NCBI GenBank assembly: GCA_964036195.1
Contig: OZ038451.1
Span: 18,066,747-18,130,746, forward strand
Length of the DNA: 64,000 bases
Reading direction: 5' to 3'
DNA from: Sphaerolaimus hirsutus
Lineage: Eukaryota > Nematoda > Chromadorea > Monhysterida > Sphaerolaimidae
The first letter of the stretch is position 1, and each line of letters begins with the position of its first letter. A program made the translations under genes and the position numbers. The notes beneath the pieces are model-generated. The model did not search any database and was not told where the DNA came from. It saw only the letters and a program-made list of their open reading frames with translations. This document shows, piece after piece, positions 48,401-59,536 of the stretch.

Positions 48401-51400
48401 TGTAGATGGTTTAAACGATGTTCTAACGTAACACAGTAAGTGTTTGGAACGTCTGTTATGCATTTCCCGGACCACAAATACATAGTGCCCATTTTGAGGG
48501 GGGGTATTTCGAGGTGGGGTATTTCGAGGAAATACGGTATACAGACAAAATAGCCGACACCAGGCAATAATGAACATGTACTAACAATTTTGGAGGTGCA
48601 AATCTATGAAAATGCATGAAAAGTAACAATTTTGAGCAACAATTTGGGCAAAATTTCTCAAAAAACGCTCCGGATAGGTAGATAGCTGGCGATTTGGGGG
48701 GGGGGTGGTTAGGGGATGGTAGCCAAAAAATTTGGCACCGGGATAGATAGATAGATGGCTGAGCGGCCTCCGGTATAGATAGATAGCTGGGCGGTTTGGG
48801 GGGGGGGGGTAACCCCCCCTGAGACACCTGGCGCGCCCCCTGTAAGTATGCGAGGTTCTACACTTATGTGGGTATTTTGTGCTGATATTTATTTTCGTAA
48901 AAAAATTTATTCGAGATCAAACTTACTTGGAAAATAAGATTTTTTCTTATAAGAAGAACTACAGTTTCTATTTCCTATATCTTTCGCACTTCATGCGAAA
49001 ACTAGAAATAATCGTTTTCAAAAAACATTCAATATCCTATCATCATGCTGAACTGGACCGTGTGACTATTTTATAAAAATTAACATTTAAATTTTCATCT
49101 AAAGACTGACTTGTCGGCGACGCTCTTCGGCATTAATCTCTGTGTCTTTGTTTTTGATTTTCTTAGGTCTGCCAATATTTTTACATTCAAAACCTTGCAG
49201 ACTGCGAATATTATTCTCTAAATCGAATTTATTGGCACTCTGTAAATAAGAATGCGGTGTCGTAAAAAATACAGATTTTTTTTTTGATAAGGCGGGATAA
49301 ATTTTACCGACGAAAGGTGAAAAATCGACTACTTTCTCAATACAATATCGATATGATCATTTCACAATATCGATTCTAAAAAATGGATATATCGCATCGG
49401 ATATCGATGGCGAAAAAACCCCCGCAACTCCAAAGATACGTTTTGATCCTACAAGAACAAACCTGGCCGAATTCCTGCGCGAAAAGCGCCCGGAGATGCT
49501 TCACAAATGCGGAGCTCTCATTAAATATCTTTTTACAGTGTGGGCACTCGATCGGCATTTCTTTCGATCGATTTTCTACGGGAAATAGAAGTGGCGGCTT
49601 GTCGCGGATCAGGAACTGTAGGACATTTTGGGAAATTAGTCGGAAGATCAGATTTTACCGTTAATGACACTAAATTAATAGAAAGGCGAATAGGAAACTT
49701 GCGCCAAGCGTCAATATCGTTTTTCAAAAATGGGGTGCCAGGACTAGGGTTGGCAAGCGATTTTTTTTAAGCGATTTTTTTATTTAAAAATCCGATTTTT
49801 TTAAAAAAAATCGCAACCCCTGTACCGATTTTTTTTTTTAAAAATCGCTGGCAAAAATTTTGGTACTTAAGCACTAGGTAAAATGCAAAAATTTTGCGCG
49901 CAAGCGCGCAGTTTCAGATAAAAAATAACTTAATTTCTTGTTTTCACTGCTTATGCAGCAAATTTGGTCATCTAGCATCTTTTTCTGTATGGTTTTATGT
50001 GTGTAGCATAAACTATGAATCATTAGGGGAAGTATACACAGTTCTGTGATGTGATTACATCTCAAAAATCAATGCAAAGGATTCATGTTCACTTACAAAA
50101 TGTTTTAGGCAGTGTTCTCAGTAAGAACATGCATTTTCTACCAAGAAATTTGCAAATGGTCAATGAAATCTAATTCACACTGCAAATATAACAAATTATC
50201 TACCTCTAGAATTGAAAATAATTTTTTTCAAGCTTTTCCAAAGCCCTACAGGAGTTATACTTACACATAGGACATAACAGTACACAGAATATGATTTTAT
50301 ATAGCTTTTTAAGTTCATTTTTAGCCCCCTCAGGTTATTTAGAAGAAAAATAGGGCTTATTTTGACTCCAGCGATTTTTTAAATAAAAAAATCGATTTTT
50401 ATTTAAAAAATCGATTTAAAAAAAATCGGGGTCGTTAAAAAAATCGATTTTTTTCCAACCCTAGCCAGGACGCAACAGCGCCACAGATAATTCGAGCCGT
50501 TAGCCACTACATAATTCGGGCAATCCCGCACCCGATAAAGAATAAACTAAAGTGCCAAATGTCATGTAAAATTTTAATAAGGTTTTATTCGTGAACTTTT
50601 GTCACTTTGCATAACATTTGACAAATTGGCATGCCATTTTACATTTTACTTTGCACAATCCACGGTGCAGGACTGCCGCTATCTTTAGAGCAAATCCTAA
50701 AATGCCCTGGTTATCTAGACGTACCGGTTTCGTATCGACTTTGTGCTCTGTGCGCATGTGGAGCAACAAGTGACTGTGGGTCACATAACTTCGTTCGCAC
50801 AGAGTACATGGAAATCGTCCCGGCGGCGGTTTTTCGACGACATTCTGAAAATGTGAAGGCTTTGAAATGAAGTTGACCAGAGAACTTATATATTAACTAC
50901 TCAAAAATATACATAAATAAATGCCCATGTATTTATATACTCGGAGACATATCCAGGATTTTTGAGCGGGGGGGGGGGGTGTTTGTTTAACATTTGTTTA
51001 AATTTGCTCCATTTTTCAAATTTTCACCTTCATAATCGCCCTTTTCATCTATATAGATGGTTATATACCTATTGTTAGCTACCGTATTACCTCGAATTAT
51101 CCCCCCCTTGAATTAACCCCCCCTCAAAATGGGCTGGGGAAATAATAAACCCCCCCCCTCGAAATACCCCCCCTTCGGAATGATGTACATGTATATTACT
51201 GTTAACTTGCATTGCAGCTACACATAGAGTAGTTTGTGTAGCTATCTACGTTTGTATGTCCAAATATATCCTGTTTGGACACATTTTTTACCTATTTTGG
51301 GTGCGCAAATGCCTACAATTTACTACGATCCTTACGAAAATTTCTGACGAAATAATAATAAAAAAACCCTCGAATAATAAAACCCCCCCTCGAATAAACC

Positions 51401-53031
51401 CCCCCCCCCCTCGAATTAACCCCCCCTCAAATTTTGCTGGCGAAATAATAAACCCCCATGGGGGTATTTCGAGGTAATACGGTATTTTGTTTATATCTAA
51501 AACGATTTCTAAATTTTTGGCCAGCAGCCAACTTCACATAAGTGGTATCTCCGCCACAGCATATTAGGTAAAACATTTTTGGATACATCCGTACGTAACA
51601 AATAAATGGTGAACTGACGCATAACAAATAAATTTTAAACTGACCCCGTGTTCATCTAGCTGATGCTTGTAGCGCAAATGATCTGAAAGTGAGTGTGACG
51701 ACGCCAAAGTCACGTTGCAATACGGGCAGATTTTCCGCAGCTGTTTGGGCTGGTCAGAAATATTCTGCACGAGAAAATACAGGGGTTCACAATTGGGGGT
51801 TCGAAAACAGTTTGACAATTTTATCGCACTGACAAATCAGCTACTTCTCAATGAGAAAAGTCCACCATTAAATTACATATTTGCATTTACACGGCCGAAA
51901 TGATTAGTATGCGCTTGATTCTGCACTACACCCTCATTCCATAACATAATATTTTCACCTTCTCCTGGATGCGGGCGCACCAAACTGTATCTACACGTTT
52001 CAACTGCACAGATTTCAAATTTTGGTAAGGCAGGGTCAAACATTCTTTTACAGAGCAGTTTAAAAACAAATGATTTTTTGTCCATTCCTAACACACCCAA
52101 CCTGTCGGTCTTTTAACTGACTCCTAACAGCGTATTGCGGGACTGAAAGACGCGTAAACAAACCGCCAAACATCCCACAACTTTCTTCAATTTTTCCAGC
52201 CACGCGTAATGCAGCGCCTGCTCAACGTGGTTACGCAAACTGGCGCGGCTTCTATAGCACCTGCCGCACAGCAGACAAGCGTAGCGCCGCGGCACGAAAT
52301 GGTACTGGCGGCGGTGGTTCGCCAGCGCGGCGGCGCAGGAATGCTTCCAGCCGCAAGTTTGGCAAGTGGGGCGGGGCGGCAGTTGCCGCTGGACCCGCTG
52401 TCGCCGCGGCCGCGGTTGCTGCAGTGCGATGGGGAAAGTTATCGTATATACTCGAATAAGATCCCCCCTGGAATAACTCACACTTAAAAAATAAAGAAGA
52501 AATTACCCCCCCCCCCTTTGAATAACTCCCCCCTGTGATAGGTGGAAAAGATCTAAAAAGACAGTCTATGAAGTCGAGACAGACCGAATAAAGCAACGCC
52601 TGGGCTGCAAATGCAGTACAGTGTGTGAAACAAAGCATACAAAAGAATATTAGCCTACAACAGCGACAACAGATACCTGATGTAATTCTGAGGAAAAACA
52701 ACTCCCCTCAAAAACGAAAGAATAAGTCCCCTGTAGTCAACATTCGAGGATATACAGTATCGTAAATCGTTTCCTTTTAATATTCCAGCATCGATGAATT
52801 CAAAAAGTACACATTACAAACCAGATGCTTGAGGTGGCGGTGCTCCGAGCCCTTACTCATGTGCCTTGACAAATTGCCAGTGTAGCGGTAGCACTTTCCG
52901 CACAGATGGCACATGTACGGGCGTTTGCGGACGTTCCGCGGCAGTGGTTGCCTTGTCACTGTAGCCCCGATCTCAGTGAATATCACATCGCCATCCACGG
53001 CGTCGGAACAGCTCGCACCAGCGTCCATTAC
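39488..53031 (-). CDS. C2H2 zinc-finger protein, at least 14 exons, all phase-0 introns
   Basis: Exons (minus): 53031-52822, 52418-52182, 51764-51645, 50844-50725, 49615-49463, 49239-49111, 47624-47376, 46077-45838, 45688-45509, 45100-44798, 44454-44269, 43764-43630, 43454-43287 and 39748-39488 (stop TAG). Each is flanked by AG and GT and each is a multiple of three, giving about 895 residues if first ATG is near 53028. I count ten Cys2His2-like fingers with C-x2-C-x12-H: one in exon 1 (wide His spacing), two in exon 2, one each in exons 3 and 4, one lacking the second His in exon 5, one each in exons 7 and 10, and two in the last exon (the final one Cys2HisCys). Exon 6 has an AT-hook-like GRPKKIKNK. 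Exon 13 is Ser/Asp-rich. A nuclear DNA-binding role is inferred. An upstream exon may exist, as may more exons between 43286 and 39749. The exon 8 boundaries were chosen partly to keep phase. Confidence 0.75.
40491..41830. mobile_element. 1.34-kb composite hAT-like element, TAGTGATGGA family
   Basis: TAGTGATGGAAAAGCGCC and GGCGCCATTCCATCACTA ends, exact duplication GTTGCGAG (40483-40490 and 41831-41838). GGCGCCAAGGGCGCC arrays fill 40505-40735 and 41615-41820. Between them lie a TACCGTATT element (40931-41371) and about 430 bases of other sequence, including a 77-codon minus frame (41595-41362). It sits in the last intron of the zinc-finger gene. Confidence 0.88.
40931..41371. mobile_element. 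TACCGTATTACCTCGAA G-run element, complete
   Basis: TACCGTATTACCTCGAAATA to ATAATTCGAGGTTATACGGTA, standard core, nested in the 40491-41830 element. Confidence 0.88.
42815..43006. mobile_element. AT-rich element ending TTTGCCAACCCTG
   Basis: TTTTGTAAAATTTTACAAAA units, then TTTTATTTTATTTT, then CTGAGATTTTGCCAACCCTG, as at 15426-15776. It is in the last intron of the zinc-finger gene. Nearby 42490-42620 has a fragment of the C-run and GATAGC element type. Confidence 0.5.
46140..47150. mobile_element. CTAAAAGTCGACAAGTC element abutting a zinc-finger exon
   Basis: CTAAAAGTCGACAAGTC and GACTTGTCGACTTTTAG are perfect inverted ends. Internal copies of AAGTCGACAAGTCCAT occur at 46311, 46401 (variant) and 46471. 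The hAT-like element 46598-47001 is nested inside. Its inner edge lies about 60 bases from the proposed start of exon 8, and the end itself supplies a CTTTTAG that could act as an acceptor. Confidence 0.6.
46598..47001. mobile_element. hAT-like element, CAGGGCCGTATCC family
   Basis: CAGGGCCGTATCCAGGGGGG and CCTGGATACGTCCCTG ends, exact duplication TCAACATG (46590-46597 and 47002-47009). The interior has C and G runs and a GGCGCCATGGCGCCATTCC block of the TAGTGATGGA type, so it may itself hold a fragment of that family. Confidence 0.92.
48061..48830. mobile_element. hAT-like element, CAGGGGTCTC family, with nested C-run element
   Basis: CAGGGGTCTCCTAG and GAGACACCTG ends, exact duplication GCGCGCCC (48053-48060 and 48831-48838). 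GGATAGATAGC motifs lie near both ends. 48272-48539 is a TACCGTATTTCCTCGAAATA element inside it. Confidence 0.85.
48272..48539. mobile_element. TACCGTATTTCCTCGAA element, short copy
   Basis: TACCGTATTTCCTCGAAATA to TATTTCGAGGAAATACGGTA, nested in the CAGGGGTCTC element. Confidence 0.85.
49745..50463. mobile_element. hAT-like MITE, TAGGGTTGG family
   Basis: TAGGGTTGGCAAGCG and TTTTCCAACCCTA ends with exact duplication GCCAGGAC (49737-49744, 50464-50471). Sub-terminal TTTTTTAAAAAAATCG runs. The core differs from the 12818 and 58101 copies except for CAAAAATTTTGCGCGCAAGC. Confidence 0.92.
50518..50677. mobile_element. Introner-like family MITE in a zinc-finger intron
   Basis: CGGGCAATCCCGCACCCGAT and ACGGTGCAGGACTGCCGC ends with the usual CAAATGTCATGTAAAATTTT interior. 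It shares the intron 49616-50724 with the TAGGGTTGG element. Confidence 0.65.
51080..51484. mobile_element. TACCGTATTACCTCGAA C-run element, complete
   Basis: TACCGTATTACCTCGAATTA to TTTCGAGGTAATACGGTA with the full core, in a zinc-finger intron. Confidence 0.88.
52440..52759. mobile_element. Diverged TATCGTATATACTCGAA element
   Basis: Ends TATCGTATATACTCGAATAA and CATTCGAGGATATACAGTA. It makes up about 80% of the intron 52419-52821 of the zinc-finger gene and stops about 20 bases from the exon 2 acceptor. Confidence 0.6.
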
Positions 53032-53592
53032 CTATGCACAGTGGGTTGCGTACACTTGCAAAATCGACCTTGGGCACAAACAACACAAACGAAAAAAGCT
53101 TGAACTCAAAAACCGAAGAAAAAAACCGGGTTTACCTAGTCACTTTCGGTCACTACCACGTTTGGCCTTTTTCCGGGCAGTTTTCACCTCAGGCTCAACT
53201 CAGGCTTTTCGGCAACATTTTGTGCGGATATTTAGAAATATGTGATAAACAGTCTTTCTGCATTTTGAGCTTCATTTTGCGTCTGCAGACGCAGCGCACA
53301 CAACTTGGCAAACCGCCAGACAGGGGGCCAGTGATCGAAAGTACATTTACTAGAACTGACATCAGCAGACATCGTCCCGGCAGGCTCCAACGGTGCAACA
53401 TCATAGGATATCCCCAAAACGCAAATAGCACTAGCCGTTAACACTCCGAACACACCCGAAAATAACCTCGGCAATATTAGCGGCAAAATTGGCAGACGTC
53501 CAAGGTGAAATATTTTTTTCGGGTAAAATACCCACTTGTACGAAATGCTCCGGCGAAATACCGGCGGCGGCCTTCCCAGATGCATCTTCCAC

Positions 53593-54716
53593 AGCAGTTG
53601 TTAAGATGCACATACATTTACTCGAAAAATATGCGTCCACGAGTATGCAGGAAATACATTTACATATACTTTTTTAAGTAATGTACTCACTTTTACGCGT
53701 ACTTTTTTAAAGTACACACATACAGAGAAAATGTATTTTTTGTTGCTAAAATCACCATTTTTGTTGCAAAAAAAGAAAATCTTGAAGAAATCATATCATT
53801 TTTCAAAAAAATACTAAATAATCCACTGGAAATTTGACTTTTTTCCACCGGAAATTTGACTTTTTTCCACCGGAAATTTGACGTTTAATGGCTGTCAATT
53901 GAGCAGCAACGCACCCAGAAAGCTAAATCAACATGTGGCATTAAGGCACCTTACTTTACAAGAATTCATCCCATGTATATCCCGACACAGATCGCAGGTT
54001 AGCGGGGGAGGCGTTGAATTTTTTTGTTCCCGATCAGGAGACTAAAGACATTTTTCCTGGAGTGTACCACAGTTGTCAAAACATTGTTACATATACTCAA
54101 AAAATACATATACATATACTTTTTTTAAATACCCATACTCATATTTTTTTGAAAAGTACACATGTACAGAAAATCTATTTACAGAATTTCAAATCGCAAT
54201 TTTTTGTCACTAAAATAATGAAATCTTGATGAAATCATCAGAGTTGTTAGAATTACTGCACTTTTTTAAAAGTATATGTAAATGTAAAGTTTTTTTTTAC
54301 TCACCAAAAAGTATAGAAAATGTAAAATACATTTTTTTACTCATACTCATGCGTAAATGTGAGTCAAATACTTTTTTCACAGGAAAATGTAAAAGGGAGT
54401 ACTTTTCCCCTGTAAAATGTAAAAGCTACTACTTTTTACATGTGAGAGTGATTTTTACCTGGAAGACATTATAGATGTCGTTTTTTAGTGATTATTGAGG
54501 TATTTTTTTTGAAAAATGATATGATTTCTTCAAGATTTTCTTATTTTGGCAATAAAAGAATGGGACTTTAGCAACAAAAAATACATTTTCTCTGTATGCA
54601 TGTGTGTACTTTTAAAATGTACGCGTAAAAGTGAGTACATTACTTTTTTTCAAAGTATATATAAATGTATTTACCGCGTATTTTTCGAGTAAATGTACAT
54701 ACATTTTAACAACTGT
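53593..54716. mobile_element. 1.1-kb palindromic element of the CAGAGTTGT group
   Basis: CAGTTGTTAAGATG at the left faces CATTTTAACAACTG at the right. Arms 53590-53820 and 54480-54716 are inverted copies (GAAATCATATCATTTTTC and its complement). Extra left-type ends at 54069 and 54240 suggest internal insertions. GGAAATTTGACTTTTTTCCAC is tandemly repeated at 53825-53885. Confidence 0.65.
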
Positions 54717-54939
54717 GGAAATCATATCATTTTCCTTTCAATTACTTGAAGGAGGTTTAATTATTTCATCAGGAATTTTTGTGGATATAAGGGACAAGAA
54801 TAAGCTCTTATTTGTCACCGAATAAGCGTCACCGATAATCGCCGCGGAATGCGATTAAGCGACCGGAAATGATCACTGATGGCCGCCGAAACACTAGTTG
54901 ACACATGAATGTGACGGATATTCACAAAGGGGTGTATCC

Positions 54940-55245
54940 AAACGGCTCTTTTGGCTATCTACCAAGATTGCATACGGGGCCCTTTCCATTATATACGGAA
55001 AAGTCTCCGTACAAGAACTTGGCAGCCTGCCAAAATTTTGAAATCGTTATCCACATAAAAATAAAACCGGCTAAAAATAGCTTAGAAAATGATATAACCA
55101 GTAAATAAACAAAAATGCCGATTATGAAGGTGAAATTTGGCAGAATTGATGTAATTTCAGCGATTTTGGGCACTTTCAATGTTTTCACTCTCATTCGTAT
55201 AATACGCAACTAATAACTTGGATGTGAGCCAAGTTCCAATATATG
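54940..55245. repeat. Dispersed repeat upstream of H2A
   Basis: A diverged match to 14940-15200 (TTGGCAGCCTGCCAAAATTT, GATTATGAAGGTGAAA, ATACGCAACTAATAACTTGG). It ends just before the H2A promoter. Confidence 0.5.
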
Positions 55246-55284
55246 ACCCGACTCTTAGTGGGCAGAGCCTACACTGTTCGTTCA

Positions 55285-55292
55285 TATATAAA
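55285..55292 (+). promoter_or_regulatory. TATA box of histone H2A
   Basis: TATATAAA lies 87 bases before the H2A ATG. The transcript would start about 30 bases downstream, giving a short 5' leader as is normal for histone genes. Confidence 0.75.
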
Positions 55293-55378
55293 CGCCGCAT
55301 CACATCCGAGCACACTCAAACGCAGCTCTCCCGGATTATTTTCCGTCGCTCCAAAAACAACAACCCCAAAAAGAAACC

Positions 55379-56024
<646 letters not shown>

Positions 56025-56074
56025 AGAGAGGGATGGATGGAGTGATTGGTTTCAGCGAGTTGTGGTAACCCAAC

Positions 56075-56090
56075 GGCCCTCTTCAGGGCC
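56075..56090 (+). terminator. Histone mRNA 3' stem-loop
   Basis: GGCCCTCTTCAGGGCC followed by ACCA is the 6-bp stem, 4-base loop and flank bound by SLBP in metazoan histone mRNAs. It lies 50 bases after the H2A stop. A purine-rich GCGAGGGGA about 10 bases further on fits the U7 downstream element. Confidence 0.93.
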
Positions 56091-56689
56091 ACCAATTGTG
56101 CGAGGGGATTTGTGCTTGATCTTTTTTCCTGTATCTCTTTGGTATATACTTTTCGCGAGACGTTGTCGTCAAATGTGTTGGAGGCTGTGATGGAATTTGT
56201 AAATTTAATGAATGTACAGTGACCACAAATGTGAATGTCTTGCTAGGGGAAGTTTACTACGAATACTAAAACGCGGACACCTGTATATAAACTTGGCCGC
56301 CGGCCAAAACAGTTTTTGTAAACCAGTTTGTATATAGTCATCGACGATGGCGAACCGGCGCGGTATGCTTCAGCCCGGCTAGCGACGCAGACTGGTTGAC
56401 GGACGTGTGTCAACTCGGCATTCAAGTTTCGCAGAGGATCTCCAAACGCACATGCGTCAACTTTGAAGAATAATCATTAGGCAAGTGCATTAGAACATCT
56501 CCTTGCTACACATGAAGCTGAAATCTGGGTTAACACAGACTAGTTCACATACATGTGTCAACTGCAATGGTGTGTCGGCCGCAATTGCCACCAGCGATCA
56601 TTTCCGGTCGCTTAATCGCATTCTGCGGCCATTGGTAGGTGACGTGGACGGAACTCCCGCCGTATCCAATACAAACTTGAACGTCTCAA

Positions 56690-56853
56690 TGGCCCACGCA
56701 CGCTAGTTGACATCGATACCAAATGTCAACTGGTTCCGTTCCTAATAAAAAGCTTGCGTTTCAGCGTCGATCGTCGGCTCGTCAGCAAGCTTTTAATCGG
56801 GATCGGCACCAGTTGACATTTGGTGTCGATGTCAACTAGAGTGTGTGGGCCCA
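56690..56853. mobile_element. Foldback MITE, TGGGCCCACACACGCTAGTTG family (copy 2)
   Basis: TGGCCCACGCACGCTAGTTG is mirrored by CAACTAGAGTGTGTGGGCCC. The arms share CATCGATACCAAATGTCAAC. Same family as 5193-5352. Confidence 0.8.
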
Positions 56854-58100
56854 TTATGATGTTGCCTAATCGAGTGCGGAAAAATTGCTTCAATCCGCCG
56901 ACTCAATACTTGTAGAGGATCACTCGCAGCAGCAGCTCGCGAGTTGCTGATGCACCAATAATCAATTCGGTAAACTCACGTGCAAAAACACATTTAGACA
57001 ACTTCGACAGTCAACTCAAAATTTGGGGCCACTAGTTTTCCCGGTAGTTTTTAGAACAGACATCAACCACCCAAAAACACCGTGGCACTTTTTACGTCGC
57101 TATACACCGAGGTAACAGACCGACGCCTCCAAGGTCCAAGCCTAAGCGCACCCCCAACGCTGGGACTTACAGGCTAACAGCTATAGGCTTGGTGACGGCT
57201 CTGGTGTACTGTGTGTTGTACCGTTCTACACTGGTGGCAATAACATTTGACGATGGAATAATTACATTTTATGCAGCATAGCGCAGTTTTTAATTATAGT
57301 CAACTGACCGCTTGCAATGAAAACTACCACATCCCATCTGAATAAAAGAACAAATTAAATTTCTCTCATAATATTTATCACATTGCCTCCACTTTGGGCG
57401 AATTTGGTGCAGTTTTCCACCTGACCGCATTCATCAAAATATGGTATCATTCATTGTTTGTCCAGTTTACTAACGAATGAGGAATTAGCATAAAATTGAT
57501 TAAGCTCGCGTCTATACGTAGACAAACTGCACGCCCTTGTATCCTCTAAATTATTGCAGCTGCAAAATAATAAAAATACAGGAAATAGCTAACTACTTCG
57601 CGGGTGTACCCAGAATTTCAAGCCATGGAGCGCCGGATGATTATTAAGCCTGGCAAAGCGCCAGCGTCAGTTTCCAGCAATTTGTTATACATCACCTCCC
57701 GAAAGTGAATTCATATGATAAAAAGATTCACCCAAACGTAAATTTATGTCTAAATTAAATAGATACAAAAACAATTGTTTAAACTGAAACATTGGTAAAC
57801 AACACACGCGTGCATAAAGTTACCTTCACCCTCCAATCAATAAAAAGGGAACAGTAAAACGGAACACTATATATAAAACATTGCACATGCTTTAAAAAAA
57901 ATTCACAACTGCAAAAAGAATGTTATGCTTCACCCTGAAATACCAAAGGATGACAAATCTAAGAATTTGTCTGAAATGAAATTGAATATAGGTAAGCAGA
58001 ATAAACAGCCACATTGAAGTTAACTTCCACAAATTCACGAGTTTTGAAAGTGTAATGGAAAGAAGATAGGTAGTTACATGGAGTAAAACTACGTTACAGG
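56854..58100. other. No supported gene
   Basis: Moderately GC sequence without a long frame or recognisable repeat. No tRNA, snRNA or rRNA pattern was recognised. Confidence 0.25.
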
Positions 58101-58765
58101 TAGGGTTGGAAAAAAAACGTTTTTTTTTAACTCGATGTTTTTTTAAAAAAAAAAACGTTTTTTTTTAAAAGCTCCCAGATATGACCTAGTGTCAACATAT
58201 ATAGGTATATCAGACACTGGCAATACTCTGTGATGTTAAATATGACCATATAATGGCTGTGGAGCCATGGGATAGCATTATAAGTGGTGATTTGTGTCAA
58301 AAATATCCATTTTTCGTCGACATATCGTTCGTATATCGCCTTATAGTTGAATGTTCGTGACTTCAGGTAAAGTTTGGCACGGAATGGTGATCAAACAAGG
58401 TTATAAAAGAAGGTTGTTACTTTGAGAGTGAAGTTACACACTGTGGAGGTACATGGAAGCACATTACCTCAATATTATATATTACAGCAACATATGTCGG
58501 CTTATTCACCCATGGTAGCACATAGAAATGGATGTTTTGATACTAAAAATGCAACAAAACCAATGAAAACAACCACCAATGTCAATTTGTGTGTGAAATT
58601 GCGCGCTTGCGCGCAAAAATTTTGCAAAATACCTAGTGCTTAGTACTAAAAATTTCGGCCGATGTTTTTTTTAAAAAAAAAACATTTCGGACGTCATGTT
58701 TTTTAAAAAAAAAAAACGTTTTTTTTTATAAAAAAACGTTTAAAAAAAAACATCGGCCAACCCTA
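58101..58765. mobile_element. hAT-like MITE, TAGGGTTGG family, near-identical core
   Basis: TAGGGTTGG and CCAACCCTA with exact duplication GTTACAGG (58093-58100, 58766-58773). The core from GCTCCCAGATATGACC to AGTACTAAAAATTT differs from 12818-13518 by only a handful of bases, including the same 73-codon frame (58422-58643). Confidence 0.93.
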
Positions 58766-59159
58766 GTTACAGGTCGATTTTTTGTACAGAGCTTAATTTC
58801 ACCCACACATTATTGACACACCCAAAGCAATTTTGATTGAACAATTTTAAAGAAAGGCTTCTGAATTATACATTTATACTGTTATCATTTTTACCCATTC
58901 GGACATTTTACGACAAAAATATCGAAGTACAAAATGGAACTTAACGTCCACGCAAACTACATAGGCTGTAAATCGATTAGTTGTGCAAAATTTTCACGCA
59001 TGGCGACCTTGCAAATCGAGATGCAAATATCTGCACCAGCATTGGAGTTAAGTAAATGGCGTGTCCACCTACACAAACCGACAATTAGCGTGCAGAAAAT
59101 CATTGAAAAGCCAATGGTTTATTTAGTTGAATCTGGGGAATTTCCCAAATATCTTATCT

Positions 59160-59380
59160 GGGGCCAGTTCCGCAAGTGGAAAAGTTAAGAGTTAAAATTT
59201 AAGAGTTGAGTAAAATGACAAATGACAAGTTATGAGTAAAGTTAAGAGTTAAGAGTTAGTAAAACGACAAATGATTTTACTCAACTCTTAACTTTTAACT
59301 TTACTCTTAACTTATCATTTATCATTTTACTCAACTCTTAAGTTTTAACTCTTAACTTTTCCACTTGCGGAACTGGCCCC
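59160..59380. mobile_element. MITE, CAGTTCCGCAAGTGG family
   Basis: GGGGCCAGTTCCGCAAGTGG is perfectly mirrored by CCACTTGCGGAACTGGCCCC. The arms are GTTAAGAGTTAA repeats. It lies 3' of the LAPTM-like gene. Confidence 0.88.
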
Positions 59381-59536
59381 TGCACGTTCAAATCGATTTG
59401 CGACAGCAACGTGTGAACCCATCAAATTTGGACGTGAGCTTAAAAAAATCCGTTTGAAAACGAAATCGATTTACGCAGCGCACAAACAAAACCTACCCAT
59501 TTTTTCACACAGCACAGAAGACTACACGTCTTTCAT

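Noticed and set aside
53232..53585. 117-codon minus frame upstream of the zinc-finger exon 1
   Set aside because: A possible short leader exon (ending ...HFVQ|GTGGGT) cannot be told apart from chance; not listed as a gene.
57050..57250. Possible small non-coding RNA near GGCTTGGTGACGGCTCTGG
   Set aside because: No recognised motif, promoter element or compensated fold could be supported by eye.
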